A DNA stretch of 64,000 nucleotides from Paeniglutamicibacter sulfureus (GTDB taxonomy: Bacteria > Actinomycetota > Actinomycetes > Actinomycetales > Micrococcaceae): the NCBI RefSeq assembly GCF_039535115.1, contig NZ_BAAAWO010000001.1, positions 620,001-684,000 on the forward strand, written 5' to 3'. Position 1 is the first letter of the stretch. Every line of letters begins with the position of its first letter. The notes below the pieces were generated by a model, which saw nothing but the letters and a program-made list of their open reading frames with translations, was not told the DNA's origin and searched no databases. The translations under genes and the position numbers were made by a program. This document shows, one piece after another, positions 42,558 through 52,795 of the stretch.

Positions 42558-44513
42558 CTACTTCACCTCCAAGTTGGCCACTGCCGCACTGAGCCATGCT
42601 TCGACCTCGGTGCATAGCGGGGCAGGTTCAACAACTCGCAGGTCCCCGCCATGGTAGGCCACCATTCCCGGGAGAGTGGAAGTGGAAGTCATGCGAATCT
42701 CCGCGATGTTTTCATTCGCGCCCTTGGCCCACTGCTCCGGGGCGAATTCATCCACGAGCGAAGCCAGGCGAGGACCGAAGCCCAGGACAACCAACTCGTC
42801 GGCGGGGCTTGGGGTGAAGAAGATATCGTCCTGGTCGTGATGCCGATCCGGGGCAAAGGTGAACTGCTGGCCGCTGAACGTCGCCGACTGGATCCTATCG
42901 ATGCGGAAACTGCGGATTTCGTTGTTGGGCACCGAGAAGGCGCGAAGGTACTGCCGGCCGGCATTCTCCACGAGACGAATGGGTTCGACCTGCCTGACAC
43001 CCAGTGCGTCGCTGGAAGCGCTGTAGTACGTCAGCTCCACCGTCTGGTGTTCACGGATGGCCTGCACCAGGGCAGCGTAGATCTCGCTTTCCTCGGTTGA
43101 GCGCAAGGCAATGGACAATACCGATTCCAGTCCTTCGAATCCCACCGCGGCTGCCTGCAGCTTCCCATAGGCCGAGTCGACCGCGTGGGCATGTTCGAAG
43201 TCCGGCAGTCCGCGCAACGATGCCAAACCGGCCAGCATGGTCGCGGCCTCGGTAAGGCTGAGCCGGATGGGCGCATTGAGGGCCTCTGCATTGTTGATGC
43301 TGATGGTTCCCGCCTCCCATTCCACGTCGATCAATTCATCGGGCAGCCCGTTTGGCACCCCGCACATCATGATCGTCTGCAGGTGGGCCAAAAGCTGCTT
43401 TTCAGTCAAGCCGAAGTGGGTGGCCGTTTGCTCAACGGTAGGTGAACCGAACTTGGCCACATAGGAAATGATGTCGAGGTTTCGGGCGACTGCCTCGGTG
43501 GACGGAGGGCGCCCGACATTGCGTCGTTTGCTGAGCTTGTAGGCGGGTACGGGCGCCTGCTGGGCGGCCAGTGCCCCCTCGAGCCTGCGGCGCACGGCCG
43601 TTGCAAGGGAAGCGGGTTCCAGCACGCTGGCATCGGCACCCAATTTTGCCACGTCGGCCGAAAGGCCCATCAGGTCGTGGAATTGCAGTACCAGTACATC
43701 GTGGTCATCGCCGGGGGAAATGGATTCTGCCCGGGAACGAAGCGCCCAGCCGGAATCCTTGGCCACCGACAGCCGGGCCTTTTCACCGGCAATGTCTGGA
43801 TTCAGGCCACCCAAGGTGTCCGCCATGGAGAATCCAGTGGGGCGGGAAGAATGCTGGTGGCCGGTGCGGATATCGCTGAGGATGCGGGTCAGCCGGAACA
43901 TGCGCACGTCCTGGCGGTCGTGGTCCAGTCCGACCAGGTACCAGTTGCCGAAGCGCGAACCGATCCCCCAGGCGTCCACGGTGCGATCGCTGGCACGGCC
44001 TTGGGCGTCCAGGTATTCAAAAGACAGGACCTGCCGTGCCCAGACCGCCTCAAGGCAGGCGGCAAACGCCGGTCCGGCGGCATGCAATCGGGGAACATAC
44101 TCCGTGAACCGTACCCCGCGGCCGGTGTCTTCCAACCCGGCCGAGAGCCGACCAGTGGCTCGGATGGCCGAGGATTCCAGGTCGGTGTCCTTCCACAACT
44201 GTGCAGCAAGGCCCAGTACCGCGGCTTCCTCGGTCGTGAAACTCACTTCGGGCAGCCGATAACTGGCCGGGGTGATCAGGTAGCGCTCCTCGGAGCCGGT
44301 GCCGAGGGTTTTTACCGGCACGCCCATTTCACGCAGGTCTTTCTTGTCCCGGTCGAATTTACGGTCAAATGCGGCGTCACTCAGCGACTGGTAGTCATCG
44401 ACGATCTTGCGCAGTTCGCGCTTGGAATATCCATGCGGGGTGTTGATCAACGCATAGGTAAGACTGACGAGTTTCTCGGCACGGGAAGGACCGCCGGAGT
44501 TAATTTGAGCCAC
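42558..44513 (-). CDS. pafBC: PafBC, fused WYL-domain transcriptional activator
   Basis: A 651-residue fusion of two related halves. The first has an HTH (SRAEKLVSLTYALINT, about 10-25) and a WYL domain with FGNWYLVGLDHDRQDVRMF (about 189-207). The second has an HTH (about 340-395) and a second WYL-like domain ending in a C-terminal extension. Most mycobacteria have separate pafB and pafC; a natural fusion is known in Arthrobacter. PafBC activates DNA-damage genes independently of LexA. The start is uncertain: I chose GTG 44513 with AAAGGG 13 bases upstream; TTG 44540 would add 9 residues. Confidence 0.9.
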   Translation of the reverse strand: MAQINSGGPSRAEKLVSLTYALINTPHGYSKRELRKIVDDYQSLSDAAFDRKFDRDKKDLREMGVPVKTLGTGSEERYLITPASYRLPEVSFTTEEAAVLGLAAQLWKDTDLESSAIRATGRLSAGLEDTGRGVRFTEYVPRLHAAGPAFAACLEAVWARQVLSFEYLDAQGRASDRTVDAWGIGSRFGNWYLVGLDHDRQDVRMFRLTRILSDIRTGHQHSSRPTGFSMADTLGGLNPDIAGEKARLSVAKDSGWALRSRAESISPGDDHDVLVLQFHDLMGLSADVAKLGADASVLEPASLATAVRRRLEGALAAQQAPVPAYKLSKRRNVGRPPSTEAVARNLDIISYVAKFGSPTVEQTATHFGLTEKQLLAHLQTIMMCGVPNGLPDELIDVEWEAGTISINNAEALNAPIRLSLTEAATMLAGLASLRGLPDFEHAHAVDSAYGKLQAAAVGFEGLESVLSIALRSTEESEIYAALVQAIREHQTVELTYYSASSDALGVRQVEPIRLVENAGRQYLRAFSVPNNEIRSFRIDRIQSATFSGQQFTFAPDRHHDQDDIFFTPSPADELVVLGFGPRLASLVDEFAPEQWAKGANENIAEIRMTSTSTLPGMVAYHGGDLRVVEPAPLCTEVEAWLSAAVANLEVK

Positions 44514-44569
44514 GCTCGCAAGATTACCCTTTGGCGACAAGGCCGAGCCAATGCAACGCCGCGTTAACG

Positions 44570-44620
44570 GCCTTTGGCCGTGTTCTCCCCCGTTTAACTT
44601 GGGAAAACACGGCCAAAGGC
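44570..44620 (-). terminator. Hairpin terminator between the FKBP gene and pafBC
   Basis: Arms GCCTTTGGCCGTGTT (44570-44584) and AACACGGCCAAAGGC (44606-44620) pair perfectly over 15 bases. It lies just after the FKBP stop and separates it from pafBC. Confidence 0.8.
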
Positions 44621-44632
44621 GAATTGCTGTGC

Positions 44633-45028
44633 TTAGCGGACAGCCACCAGGTCCACGACGAAGATCAGTGCTTCGTTCGGGCCAATGGCTCCACCGGCGC
44701 CGCGCGAGCCGTAGGCGAGCTCTGAAGGAATTTCCAGGCGGCGGCGGCCGCCGACCTTCATCCCGATCAGGCCCTGGTCCCAGCCCTGGATGACCTGGCC
44801 GACGCCGGCACGGAAGTCCAGCGGGGTGCCACGGTTCCAGGAGGCGTCGAACTCCTCGCCGGTGGACCAGGCCACGCCGACGTAGTGGGTCGAGACGGTC
44901 GAGCCCGGAACGACCTCGGCGCCGTCGCCAACGACGATGTCCTCGATCTTCAGCTCGGTCGGGGCATCGGTGCCCGGGAATTCAATCTCCGGCTTGGTAC
45001 GGTCGTAATCACGCTGTCCAAAAGACAT
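44633..45028 (-). CDS. FKBP-type peptidyl-prolyl isomerase (cytoplasmic)
   Basis: A 131-residue single-domain FKBP. VSTHYVGVAWSTGEEFDASW, VGQVIQGWDQGLIGMKVGGRR and IPSELAYGSRGAGG are the active-site regions, and FVVDLVAV ends the domain. No signal peptide. It catalyses proline isomerisation in folding. It follows a secreted FKBP paralogue by 37 bases. Confidence 0.95.
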   Translation of the reverse strand: MSFGQRDYDRTKPEIEFPGTDAPTELKIEDIVVGDGAEVVPGSTVSTHYVGVAWSTGEEFDASWNRGTPLDFRAGVGQVIQGWDQGLIGMKVGGRRRLEIPSELAYGSRGAGGAIGPNEALIFVVDLVAVR

Positions 45029-45065
45029 GGTGGAATCCTTTCGGTTGGTTGCTAAAAGCTTTTAG

Positions 45066-46025
45066 CTACTTTACTTCCTTGAGCTCAACAAAGAAGACCA
45101 ACGGTCCCGCAGGTCGCCCCTGGGATGCCGCATCCGCCCCGTAGGCCAGATCGGTCGGAATGGTGAGCATGACCTGCGTACCAGCCTTCAGGCCCTCCAG
45201 TCCCTGGGTCCAACCCGGGATGACGCCGGAGAGATTGAAGTCGGACGCTTCGCCACGGTCGTAGCTGGAGTCGAACTGCTTGCCGTCTTCCCAGCGGACG
45301 CCGGTGTAATTGGCTGACACGTCCGAGGTGGCAGTGGCGACCTTGCCGGTGCCTTCCTTCACGACGTCAACGACCAAGCCTGCAGGAACTTCCTTGTCCT
45401 TCGGGATGGTGATGGCCGGCTTCTCGTCCTTCATCTCGAAGGTAGGTAGGGATCCTTCGTCCTTGAGCTTCTTGACCTCATCGGCTCCTAGCTTCTTGGA
45501 AGCCTCTGGAATCGGCTCGCTGGCCACGACCTTCAGGACAACCACGGTTTCGGCCTTTGCCTCGGCGGGGCTTGCAGAGGGTGAAGCACCTTCGGCGGGT
45601 GCTGCCTCGGCTGCCGGCTCGACCATGGCGACCCAGGAGCCGACCTTGGCCTGCAGGAGGGTTTCATACAGCGCCGGGAGCTGGGCCTTGAATTCCTCGT
45701 TGGTCGGCAAGGTCACCGGTTCCCCGGCAAAGCCCGATCCGAGCAGGCTGGCATCCTCGGCCTTGTAGGCGATGGACTTGAACTTGACGTTCTGGTTTTC
45801 CTTGATGTCCTCGCCCTTGCCCTCGACGATGACCTTGGCGCCGGTTGCCGTGGCAACCAGCGGGGTGTCGAAGGTGACGGTCGGATCCGAGGAATCATCC
45901 GCACCGGGGGTGACCTTGATCGATTCCAACGGCGCAACGTCACCGCTGGATGCCGCGGTGGTTGAACCACAGGCCGTCACCAGCAGCAACGAGGCCGTTG
46001 CAACGAGTGCCATTACTTTGCGCAC
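45066..46025 (-). CDS. FKBP-type peptidyl-prolyl isomerase lipoprotein
   Basis: A 319-residue exported protein with lipobox VTACG (Cys19). An N-terminal half of unclear fold contains an Ala/Pro/Glu-rich linker (about 137-158), and a C-terminal FKBP domain (about 215-319) has GVIPGWTQGLEGLKAGTQ and IPTDLAYGADAA. It is probably a folding helper outside the membrane. It sits between pafA and the cytoplasmic FKBP, a usual Micrococcales arrangement. Confidence 0.9.
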   Translation of the reverse strand: MRKVMALVATASLLLVTACGSTTAASSGDVAPLESIKVTPGADDSSDPTVTFDTPLVATATGAKVIVEGKGEDIKENQNVKFKSIAYKAEDASLLGSGFAGEPVTLPTNEEFKAQLPALYETLLQAKVGSWVAMVEPAAEAAPAEGASPSASPAEAKAETVVVLKVVASEPIPEASKKLGADEVKKLKDEGSLPTFEMKDEKPAITIPKDKEVPAGLVVDVVKEGTGKVATATSDVSANYTGVRWEDGKQFDSSYDRGEASDFNLSGVIPGWTQGLEGLKAGTQVMLTIPTDLAYGADAASQGRPAGPLVFFVELKEVK

Positions 46026-46163
46026 GAAATCAACTTTCAGTTGGGGATTTTGGAACTGGAAACACCCACGCTGTGCGGTGAGCTTTCGAACCTGACTAAA
46101 GCCAGCTTAAAGGCCGAAACTGTGAATCTCCTTATTGGACGCTGCAACGGGACGAATGGGGGG

Positions 46164-47531
46164 CTAGCCGCCCATGGCCGTAATCAGTGCCTCCACGCGG
46201 GAGTCCTCGTTGGCGAAGGGGTCCTTGCAGAGCACCGTTTGGCCGGGATGGTCGTTGAGCTTCAAATGCACCCAGTCAACGGTGAAGTCCCGCTCCGCGT
46301 TCTTGGCGGCCCGGACAAAATCGCCGCGCAACTTGGCCCGCGTGCTTTGCGGCGGGTTGTCAACGGCCAAGGCGATCTCCGCCGGATCCACCACAGAAGC
46401 CACCTTGCCCCGGGCCGCCAGCACATGGAAGAGCCCGCGCTTGGTGTCGATGTCGTGGTACGTCAGGTCCAGCTGCGCCAGGCGCTGGGCACCCAGGTCC
46501 AGCTGGTGGCGGTTGGCATAGGAATTGATCAGCTTGTGCTTGATGGCCCAATCGATTTCCGTGTCGATCCCGGAGAAGTTCCCCGATTCCACCGCATCCA
46601 GGGTGCGGGTCCACAAATCCAGCACGGCCGGCACCTGATCGTGGTGTGCTCCCTCTCGGGCAACGAAGTCGGTGGCCAGTGTCAGGAAGCGGCGCTGGAG
46701 CGCGAGCGCGGTGAGGTGCTTGCCGTTGGCGAGCTTGACCAGGGTGGTGCCGTTGAAATCGTGGGAGATCTCGCGGATGGAGCGGATGGGGTTTTCCAGC
46801 CGCAGGTCCTCCATGATCTTCCCCGACTCGATGATCCGCAGCATCAAGTCGGTCGCCCCGAGCTTGACCAGCTGGGTTGTCTCGGACATGTTCGAGTCCC
46901 CCACGATGACATGCAGGCGCCGGAAGTACTCGGCGTCGGCATGCGGCTCGTCGCGGGTGTTGATGATGGGCCGCGACCGGGTGGTGGCCGAGGAGACGCC
47001 TTCCCACACATGGTCCGCGCGCTGGGAGAAGGCGTAGAGCGGTTCACCGTCGATGTTCACGATCTTGCCGGCCCCGGCGATAAGCTGCCGCGTGACCAGG
47101 AACGGGATCAGGATTTCGGCGAGCCGGGCGAACTCGAGCTTGCGCGGGATCAGGAAGTTCTCGTGGCAGCCGTAGGAGTTCCCGGCGGTGTCGGTATTGT
47201 TCTTGAACAGGTACAGCCGGCCGTTGAACCCGTCGGCGGCCATGCGCTCCTCCGCGCTGGCCACCAGGTCGTTGAGGATTGACTCCCCTGCCCGGTCGTG
47301 CGCAATCAGCTGGCGGAGCTCGTCGCACTCGGCAGTGGCGTATTCCGGGTGCGAGCCGACATCGAGGTAAAGCCTGGATCCGTTGGTGAGGAACACGTTT
47401 GAGCTGCGCCCCCAGGCCACCACCCGGCGGAAGAGGTAGCGTGCCGATTCCTCCGGCGTGAGCGGACGGCCCCCGGGATCGGAGTAGTTGATCCCGTATT
47501 CGGTCTCGATGCCATAGATCCTGCGGTCCAT
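46164..47531 (-). CDS. pafA: Pup--protein ligase PafA
   Basis: A 455-residue carboxylate-amine ligase joining the C-terminal glutamate of Pup to lysines of target proteins. [13 protein letters not shown] with the catalytic Glu9 and Mg site, [21 protein letters not shown] (about 107-127) and [14 protein letters not shown] (about 187-200) are conserved with Dop. It starts 6 bases after prcA. Unlike Dop it lacks the inserted loop near residue 40. Confidence 0.96.
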   Translation of the reverse strand: MDRRIYGIETEYGINYSDPGGRPLTPEESARYLFRRVVAWGRSSNVFLTNGSRLYLDVGSHPEYATAECDELRQLIAHDRAGESILNDLVASAEERMAADGFNGRLYLFKNNTDTAGNSYGCHENFLIPRKLEFARLAEILIPFLVTRQLIAGAGKIVNIDGEPLYAFSQRADHVWEGVSSATTRSRPIINTRDEPHADAEYFRRLHVIVGDSNMSETTQLVKLGATDLMLRIIESGKIMEDLRLENPIRSIREISHDFNGTTLVKLANGKHLTALALQRRFLTLATDFVAREGAHHDQVPAVLDLWTRTLDAVESGNFSGIDTEIDWAIKHKLINSYANRHQLDLGAQRLAQLDLTYHDIDTKRGLFHVLAARGKVASVVDPAEIALAVDNPPQSTRAKLRGDFVRAAKNAERDFTVDWVHLKLNDHPGQTVLCKDPFANEDSRVEALITAMGG

Positions 47532-47537
47532 GCGTGT

Positions 47538-48248
47538 CTACTTCCCTGCGCCCAGGAACCGGGCAATGGTTGGTGTGTCAAGGCGGCGGAAATGGCGGTG
47601 CGAACCCGAGGACGTGACGCGTTCAAGCACAGCGACCTCCAACAGCCGGGCGTCCTCGGAGCCTTCACCGACTCCCGGCAGCACCAGGGCGGCGGCGCGG
47701 ATGACCTCGTCGGTCCCGGCGGCGGCCAGGTCTTTGCCTGCCCAATATCCGTTCCAGGCTTCGCGAATTGCGGGGGTGTCGCCGCCCATGATGATGTGGC
47801 CGGGCTGCTCGGCGATCGACCCGTCGAAATTCAGCGAGAACAAGGTGTCCAGTGCCGGCGTTTCGCCCAGTTCCAGGACCGCCAGCTCCACTTCGAAGGG
47901 CTTGGCCTCGGCGGTGAACACCGCGCCCAGGGACTGGGCGTAGACGCTGGCCAGGCCGCGGCCCGTCACGTCGTGGCGGGAGTAGGAATAGCCGCGGGTG
48001 TCTGCATAGCGCACCCCGGCCTGGCGCAGGGACTCGAATTCGTTGTACTTGCCCACAGCGGCGAAGGCGATCCTGTCGTAGATCTCACCGATCTTGTGCA
48101 GCGAGCCGGAGGGGTTCTCCGCGATCAGCGCGATGCCGTCGGCGCAGGAAGCCACGATGACGGCCCGCCCCCGGGCAATGCCCTTCCGGGCGAAATCCGC
48201 CCGGTCCTTCATGAGTTGCTCGGGCGAAACGTAGTATTGCGCGCTCAT
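47538..48248 (-). CDS. prcA: Proteasome alpha subunit PrcA
   Basis: A 236-residue alpha-type subunit of the 20S core. It begins YYVSPEQLMKDRADFARKGIARGR, the gate-forming N-terminus and first helix. IGEIYDRIAFAAVGKYNEFE and GYSYSRHDVTGRGLASVYAQ are typical. It has no catalytic Thr. Its ATG directly follows the prcB stop. Confidence 0.96.
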   Translation of the reverse strand: MSAQYYVSPEQLMKDRADFARKGIARGRAVIVASCADGIALIAENPSGSLHKIGEIYDRIAFAAVGKYNEFESLRQAGVRYADTRGYSYSRHDVTGRGLASVYAQSLGAVFTAEAKPFEVELAVLELGETPALDTLFSLNFDGSIAEQPGHIIMGGDTPAIREAWNGYWAGKDLAAAGTDEVIRAAALVLPGVGEGSEDARLLEVAVLERVTSSGSHRHFRRLDTPTIARFLGAGK

Positions 48249-49046
48249 CTAGGCTTCCTTCCCGTCATCGGTCCGCGTGGCAATGATCGACCGTGCCATC
48301 TCGGCGAGGATCGCGTCCTCCACGCGGCGGGCCCCATGGGAGTCCACGGCGTAGACCACGGGCCAGAGCTTGCGCACCGCATCCGGTCCCCCGGTAGCCG
48401 AGTCGTCGTCGGCTGCGTCGTAGAGGGCCTCCACGGCCACGCGCACCGCGGCCGTGGCATCCATGTCCGGTTGCCAAAGTTTTTTCAGCGCGCCACGGGC
48501 GTACGGTGAACCGGAGCCGACCGAGTGGTGCTCCACCTCTTCGTAGAGCCCGCCGGTGATGTCGAAGGAGAAGATCCGCCCGGTGCCGGCCAGCGTGTCG
48601 TAGCCGGCAAAGAGCGGAATCACGCTCATGCCCTGCATGGCCAAGGTCAGGTTGGCGCGGATCATCGAGGCCAGGCGGTTGGCCTTGCCGTCCAGCGAGA
48701 GCCGGGTTCCCTCGATCTTCTCGTAGTGCTCCAGTTCCACGCGGAAGAGCTTGGCGATGTCGATGGCGACCCCGGCGGCCCCGGCGATGCCAACCACCGA
48801 AAACCTGTCGGTCTCAAACACCTTCTCGATGCGGCGGCTGGCAATGACGTTGCCCATGGTCGCGCGCCGGTCCCCCGCCATCACGATGCCCTCGGCGTAG
48901 GAGAGCGCGACGATGGTGGTTCCGTGGGGCACCTGCCCCGCGGCTCCGGAAGCGCCCTGGGACTGGATCGGGGCACCGGGCAGCAGGTCGGGCCGGTCCC
49001 GGTTCAGGTATTCCACGAAGGAGGGACCGGGACCGAGCTCGATCAC
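48249..49046 (-). CDS. prcB: Proteasome beta subunit PrcB
   Basis: A 265-residue precursor. A propeptide of 42 residues precedes the catalytic threonine (HG-TTIVAL, Thr43), exposed by self-cleavage. [15 protein letters not shown] with the active-site Asp/Arg region and [15 protein letters not shown] follow. The start overlaps the end of pup as ATGA. Confidence 0.96.
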   Translation of the reverse strand: MIELGPGPSFVEYLNRDRPDLLPGAPIQSQGASGAAGQVPHGTTIVALSYAEGIVMAGDRRATMGNVIASRRIEKVFETDRFSVVGIAGAAGVAIDIAKLFRVELEHYEKIEGTRLSLDGKANRLASMIRANLTLAMQGMSVIPLFAGYDTLAGTGRIFSFDITGGLYEEVEHHSVGSGSPYARGALKKLWQPDMDATAAVRVAVEALYDAADDDSATGGPDAVRKLWPVVYAVDSHGARRVEDAILAEMARSIIATRTDDGKEA

Positions 49047-49228
49047 TGGCCGCCCTTTTGCACGAAGCCGCGCACGAATTCCTCGGCGTTGCGCTCCAGC
49101 ACCCCGTCAATCTCATCGAGCAGGTCATCGACACCGGCGTCCTGGCCGGCCGCTGCGGCAACTTCCTGCTCGGTCTCCTGGGCCTGGGTGTCCTCGCGGC
49201 GTTGTCCCGAGTGCTGTTCCTGTGTCAT
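49043..49228 (-). CDS. pup: Prokaryotic ubiquitin-like protein Pup
   Basis: A 61-residue, mostly disordered acidic protein ending QKGGQ. The final Gln must be deamidated by Dop before ligation by PafA. The helical segment [22 protein letters not shown] is the part that binds the ARC coiled coils. I use the ATG at 49228; a longer in-frame start would add 20 residues of non-Pup sequence. Confidence 0.95.
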   Translation of the reverse strand: MTQEQHSGQRREDTQAQETEQEVAAAAGQDAGVDDLLDEIDGVLERNAEEFVRGFVQKGGQ

Positions 49229-49329
49229 TGCCGTCCCGCTCTTTTCCGTGTCGTACGTGTCGGGCCCCGTCGCTGCGGTGCCCGGCACTGTTTTCGCTGG
49301 TATCTACATCTTGCCACTGGGTAGGGGCT

Positions 49330-50928
49330 TTAGCTCCGCAGCGTGGCGATGAACTCGTGAATCGACAATTGCGCATCCAACAGGTCCCCGACCAGGGCCT
49401 TGGTGCCGCGCAGCGGCTCCAGCGTCGCGATGCGCTCGAGCTTGCGGGCCCCGGGGACCGTGAAGGAGACCGAGTCCCAGCTCGCTGCCACCACGTGCTC
49501 CGGGTACTGGCTCAGAACCCGCCCGCGGAAGTAGGCGCGGGTGTCGGTCGGCGGGTTGGTTGCGGCCAGGGCGATCTGCGCCGGGGAATAGAGCGTTTCC
49601 ATCAGCCCGCGCGCCGCCAGCCGGTGGTAGAGCCCCTTTTCCGGGCGGATGTCCGCCCATTGCAGGTCCATCAGTGCGATCCGCGGGTCGGAGAAATCCA
49701 CGCCGTGGCGCTGCGCGTAGGAGGTCATGAGCTTGTACTTGGCCACCCAATCCACGGTGGAGGCAGCGGAGAAGATGTCGGATTCCAGCAGCTGCAGGGT
49801 TTCCTCCCAGCGGCGCTGGATCTCCACGGTCGCCTCGTCGTCGGCGTCGGTGGCCCCGCTGTGCTCGGCCGCCGCCTGGGCGTAGATCCACTGGATCTCA
49901 AGCGCGGTGAGTTTTCGCCCGTCCACCAGCTCGACCTTGGTGCGCAGCGTGGGGTCGTGGCTGATGGCCTGCAGGGCCGCGACCGGGTCGCGCAGCTCAA
50001 TCGCCGGGACGGTGCCCGCCTCGATCATCGCCAGCACCAGCGCGGTGGTTCCGGTGCGCAGCAGCGTGGAGACCTGCCCAAGGTTGGCGTCCCCGATGAT
50101 CACGTGCAGCCGGCGGTACTTCTCCCAGTGCGCATGCGGCTCGTCGCGGGTGTTGATGATGGGGCGGCGGATCGTGGTCTCCAGCCCGATCTGCGCCTCG
50201 AAGAAGTCGGCCCGCTGGGAGACCTGGAAGCCGGGGTATTGGCCCAGCACGCCGCGGCCCACCCGCCCGGAGGCGCAGATGACCTGGCGGGTGACGAAGA
50301 ACGGGATGAGCCCGGCGGCGATGGAGTCGAAGGGCACTTCCCGCGGCATCAGGTAGTTTTCGTGCGCCCCGTAGGACGCCGACTTGTTGTCCGTGTTGTT
50401 CTTGTACAGGTGCACATCCGGCAGCCCGGCCAGGGACTCGATGCGTCGCACCGCCGCCAGGGCGACGTGGTCCCCGGCCTGGTCGTACAGCACTGCGTCG
50501 AAGGGGTTGGTGGTCTCCGGGGAGGAATATTCCGGGTGGGCGTGGTCGACGTAGAGCCTGGCGCCGTTGCCCAGCACCATGTTCATCAGCACTTCATGGT
50601 CGTTGTCCCCGCCCTCGTAGAGCGTGGAGCCGATGGTCACGTCCCCGCCGGCCATGGCCACCTGCTCGGCGTCCAGCTCCGGTTCCAGGTCGGTGAGCTG
50701 GGAGGGATCCGCGGTGGCGCGCGGCTGGGTGAAGCCGCGGGCGTCGTTCAGCGGCGTCTCGTCGGTGTAGTCCCAGTGGGTGCCGGCGATCTTCCCGCGC
50801 GCCTCCCGGATGGTGGCCGCGTAGGCGTTGATGACCTGGGCCGAGAGCATGGTGGCGTTGGCCCCGGGCATTGCGGGGGCCAGCACGCCGTACTCGGTCT
50901 CCAGGCCCATGACCCGGTGCACGCTCAC
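49330..50928 (-). CDS. dop: Pup deamidase/depupylase Dop
   Basis: A 532-residue homologue of Paf[14 protein letters not shown] holds the metal site. The Dop loop (about 40-75, ending [14 protein letters not shown]) distinguishes it from Paf[22 protein letters not shown] and [12 protein letters not shown] are conserved. It deamidates Pup's C-terminal Gln and removes Pup from substrates. Its GTG overlaps the end of arc. Confidence 0.96.
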   Translation of the reverse strand: MSVHRVMGLETEYGVLAPAMPGANATMLSAQVINAYAATIREARGKIAGTHWDYTDETPLNDARGFTQPRATADPSQLTDLEPELDAEQVAMAGGDVTIGSTLYEGGDNDHEVLMNMVLGNGARLYVDHAHPEYSSPETTNPFDAVLYDQAGDHVALAAVRRIESLAGLPDVHLYKNNTDNKSASYGAHENYLMPREVPFDSIAAGLIPFFVTRQVICASGRVGRGVLGQYPGFQVSQRADFFEAQIGLETTIRRPIINTRDEPHAHWEKYRRLHVIIGDANLGQVSTLLRTGTTALVLAMIEAGTVPAIELRDPVAALQAISHDPTLRTKVELVDGRKLTALEIQWIYAQAAAEHSGATDADDEATVEIQRRWEETLQLLESDIFSAASTVDWVAKYKLMTSYAQRHGVDFSDPRIALMDLQWADIRPEKGLYHRLAARGLMETLYSPAQIALAATNPPTDTRAYFRGRVLSQYPEHVVAASWDSVSFTVPGARKLERIATLEPLRGTKALVGDLLDAQLSIHEFIATLRS

Positions 50929-52658
50929 AGGTACTGCCCCGTCTCGTCGGACCCCGGTGCCGGCAGGGTCTTCCCGCGCCCGTTCTTGTCCGCAACGATG
51001 GTGCGGATGAAGGTGATGCGTTCGCCCTTGCGCCCGGAGATCCGCGCCCAGTCGTCGGGATTGGTGGTGTTGGGCATGTCCTCGTGCTCGTGGAATTCCT
51101 CCACCACCGCCTCGAGCAGGTAGTCCATGCGCAACCCCCGCTCCTGGCCGGTGAGCAGCGCCTTGATGGCCGACTTCTTGGCCCGGTCCACCACATTGCG
51201 GATCACCGCGCCGGAGGCGAAGTCCTTGAAGTAGAGGATCTCCGTTTCGGTGTTGGCGTAGGTGACCTCGAGGAACTGGTTCTGTTCCCCGGTGGAGTAC
51301 ATGGCATCGACGGTCGCCTGGATCATCGCGCGCACTGTCGCGGCCGGATCGTTTCCGTTCTCGGCCAGGTCGTCCGGGTGCAGCGGGAGGTCGGAGGTGA
51401 GGTACTTGGCGAAGATCTCCGCGGCTCCCTGGGCATCGGGGCGGCGGATCTTGATCTTCACGTCCAACCGCCCCGGGCGCAGGATCGCCGGGTCGATCAT
51501 GTCCTCGCGGTTGGATGCGCCGATGACGATGACGTTGTCCAGCCGCTCGACGCCGTCGATCTCGGCCAGCAGCTGCGGGACGATGGTGGTTTCCACGTCG
51601 GAGGAGACGCCGGTGCCGCGGGTGCGGAAGAGCGAGTCCATTTCGTCGAAGAACACCACCACGGGGTTTCCTCCGGCGGCCTTTTCGCGGGCCCGGGAGA
51701 AGATCAGCCGGATGTGGCGTTCGGTTTCCCCGACGTACTTGTCCAGCAACTCGGGGCCCTTGATGTTCAGGAAGTAGCTCTTGGCCGTGCCGGTGTCGCC
51801 GTTGCGTTCGTTGGTGCGCTCGGACAGCGAATGCGCCACTGCCTTGGCGATCAGCGTCTTGCCACAGCCCGGAGGGCCGTAGAGCAGGATGCCCTTGGGC
51901 GCGGTGAGCCCGTGCTCGCGGTAGAGGTCCGGGTGCAGGAAGGGCAGCTCGACGGCGTCGCGGATGGCCTCGATCTGGTCGCTCAGCCCGCCGATGTCGG
52001 CGTAGGAGATGTCCGGGACCTCCTCGAGCACCAGCGACTGCATGTCGGACAGGTGCACCTTTTCCAGGGCCAGGCCGGTCCGCGCATCGAGGGTCAGCAC
52101 GTCCCCGACCCGCACGATGTCCCCGGTCAGCGGTTCGGCCAGGCGGATGACGCGCTGGTCATCGGCCCTGCCCATGGCCACCACCCGGTGGTCGGCCAGG
52201 ACCTCCTTGACGGTGACCAGTTCACCTGACTGCTCGTAGCCGAGTCCGGCGACGATGACCAGGGATTCGTTGAGCAGAACGTCCTGGCCGATGGCGAGTT
52301 TTCCGAAGTCCAACAGCGGGGACACGCCCACGCGCAGCTTGCGGCCGCCCTGGACGATGTCGGCAGATTGCACGCCGGTCGAGGAAATCGCCACGCCCGG
52401 GACGGGTCGGCTGCGCGGATGCAGTTCGACGATGGTGCCGTGGCTGAAGGGGGTGTCCCCGTCCTTCTCCAGCCCCGATTTCAGGGCCAGGATCTCCTCG
52501 CGGGTGCGCTCCAGCATGGCGACCAGGCGGGCGTTGTTGGCTCCCGCCGAGGCGAGCTGTCGATCGAGCAGGCGGTTCTTGTCCCGCACCACGTTCAGCT
52601 GCCGCTCGGCGGCCGCGACCTGGCCCTCCAGCCGTGTTCGATCTGTCTCGTCGCCCAT
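50925..52658 (-). CDS. arc: Proteasome-associated AAA ATPase ARC/Mpa
   Basis: A 577-residue hexameric unfoldase. N-terminal coiled coil (about 5-55, binds Pup), two OB folds, then the AAA module: Walker A GPPGCGKT, Walker [13 protein letters not shown], and sensor [18 protein letters not shown]. The C-terminus is GQYL, the tail that docks on and opens the 20S core. I use ATG 52658 (MGDETDR); ATG 52676 would add 6 residues. A 9-bp hairpin lies in the leader. Confidence 0.95.
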   Translation of the reverse strand: MGDETDRTRLEGQVAAAERQLNVVRDKNRLLDRQLASAGANNARLVAMLERTREEILALKSGLEKDGDTPFSHGTIVELHPRSRPVPGVAISSTGVQSADIVQGGRKLRVGVSPLLDFGKLAIGQDVLLNESLVIVAGLGYEQSGELVTVKEVLADHRVVAMGRADDQRVIRLAEPLTGDIVRVGDVLTLDARTGLALEKVHLSDMQSLVLEEVPDISYADIGGLSDQIEAIRDAVELPFLHPDLYREHGLTAPKGILLYGPPGCGKTLIAKAVAHSLSERTNERNGDTGTAKSYFLNIKGPELLDKYVGETERHIRLIFSRAREKAAGGNPVVVFFDEMDSLFRTRGTGVSSDVETTIVPQLLAEIDGVERLDNVIVIGASNREDMIDPAILRPGRLDVKIKIRRPDAQGAAEIFAKYLTSDLPLHPDDLAENGNDPAATVRAMIQATVDAMYSTGEQNQFLEVTYANTETEILYFKDFASGAVIRNVVDRAKKSAIKALLTGQERGLRMDYLLEAVVEEFHEHEDMPNTTNPDDWARISGRKGERITFIRTIVADKNGRGKTLPAPGSDETGQYL

Positions 52659-52690
52659 TTTCCACCCGTTTCGCATAATTCGAGGAACAC

Positions 52691-52714
52691 GTGTGCCGGG
52701 GTAAGCCGGCACAC
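52691..52714 (-). other. Hairpin in the leader of arc
   Basis: GTGTGCCGG (52691-52699) and CCGGCACAC (52706-52714) pair perfectly, about 33 bases before the arc start. It could terminate trmI transcripts or form a 5' leader structure; there is no T tract. Confidence 0.5.
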
Positions 52715-52795
52715 GCCACTGCTGTTCTCATCCTATGCATGGGCGGGGCCCAATGGCGGAAATGTGACCGCGACCTCACGGCGGGTCTGGTCGTG

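Noticed and set aside
48913..51123. 736-codon plus-strand frame opposite dop and arc
   Set aside because: Antisense to well-identified dop, pup and arc genes; Arg/Gly/Gln-rich low-complexity composition.
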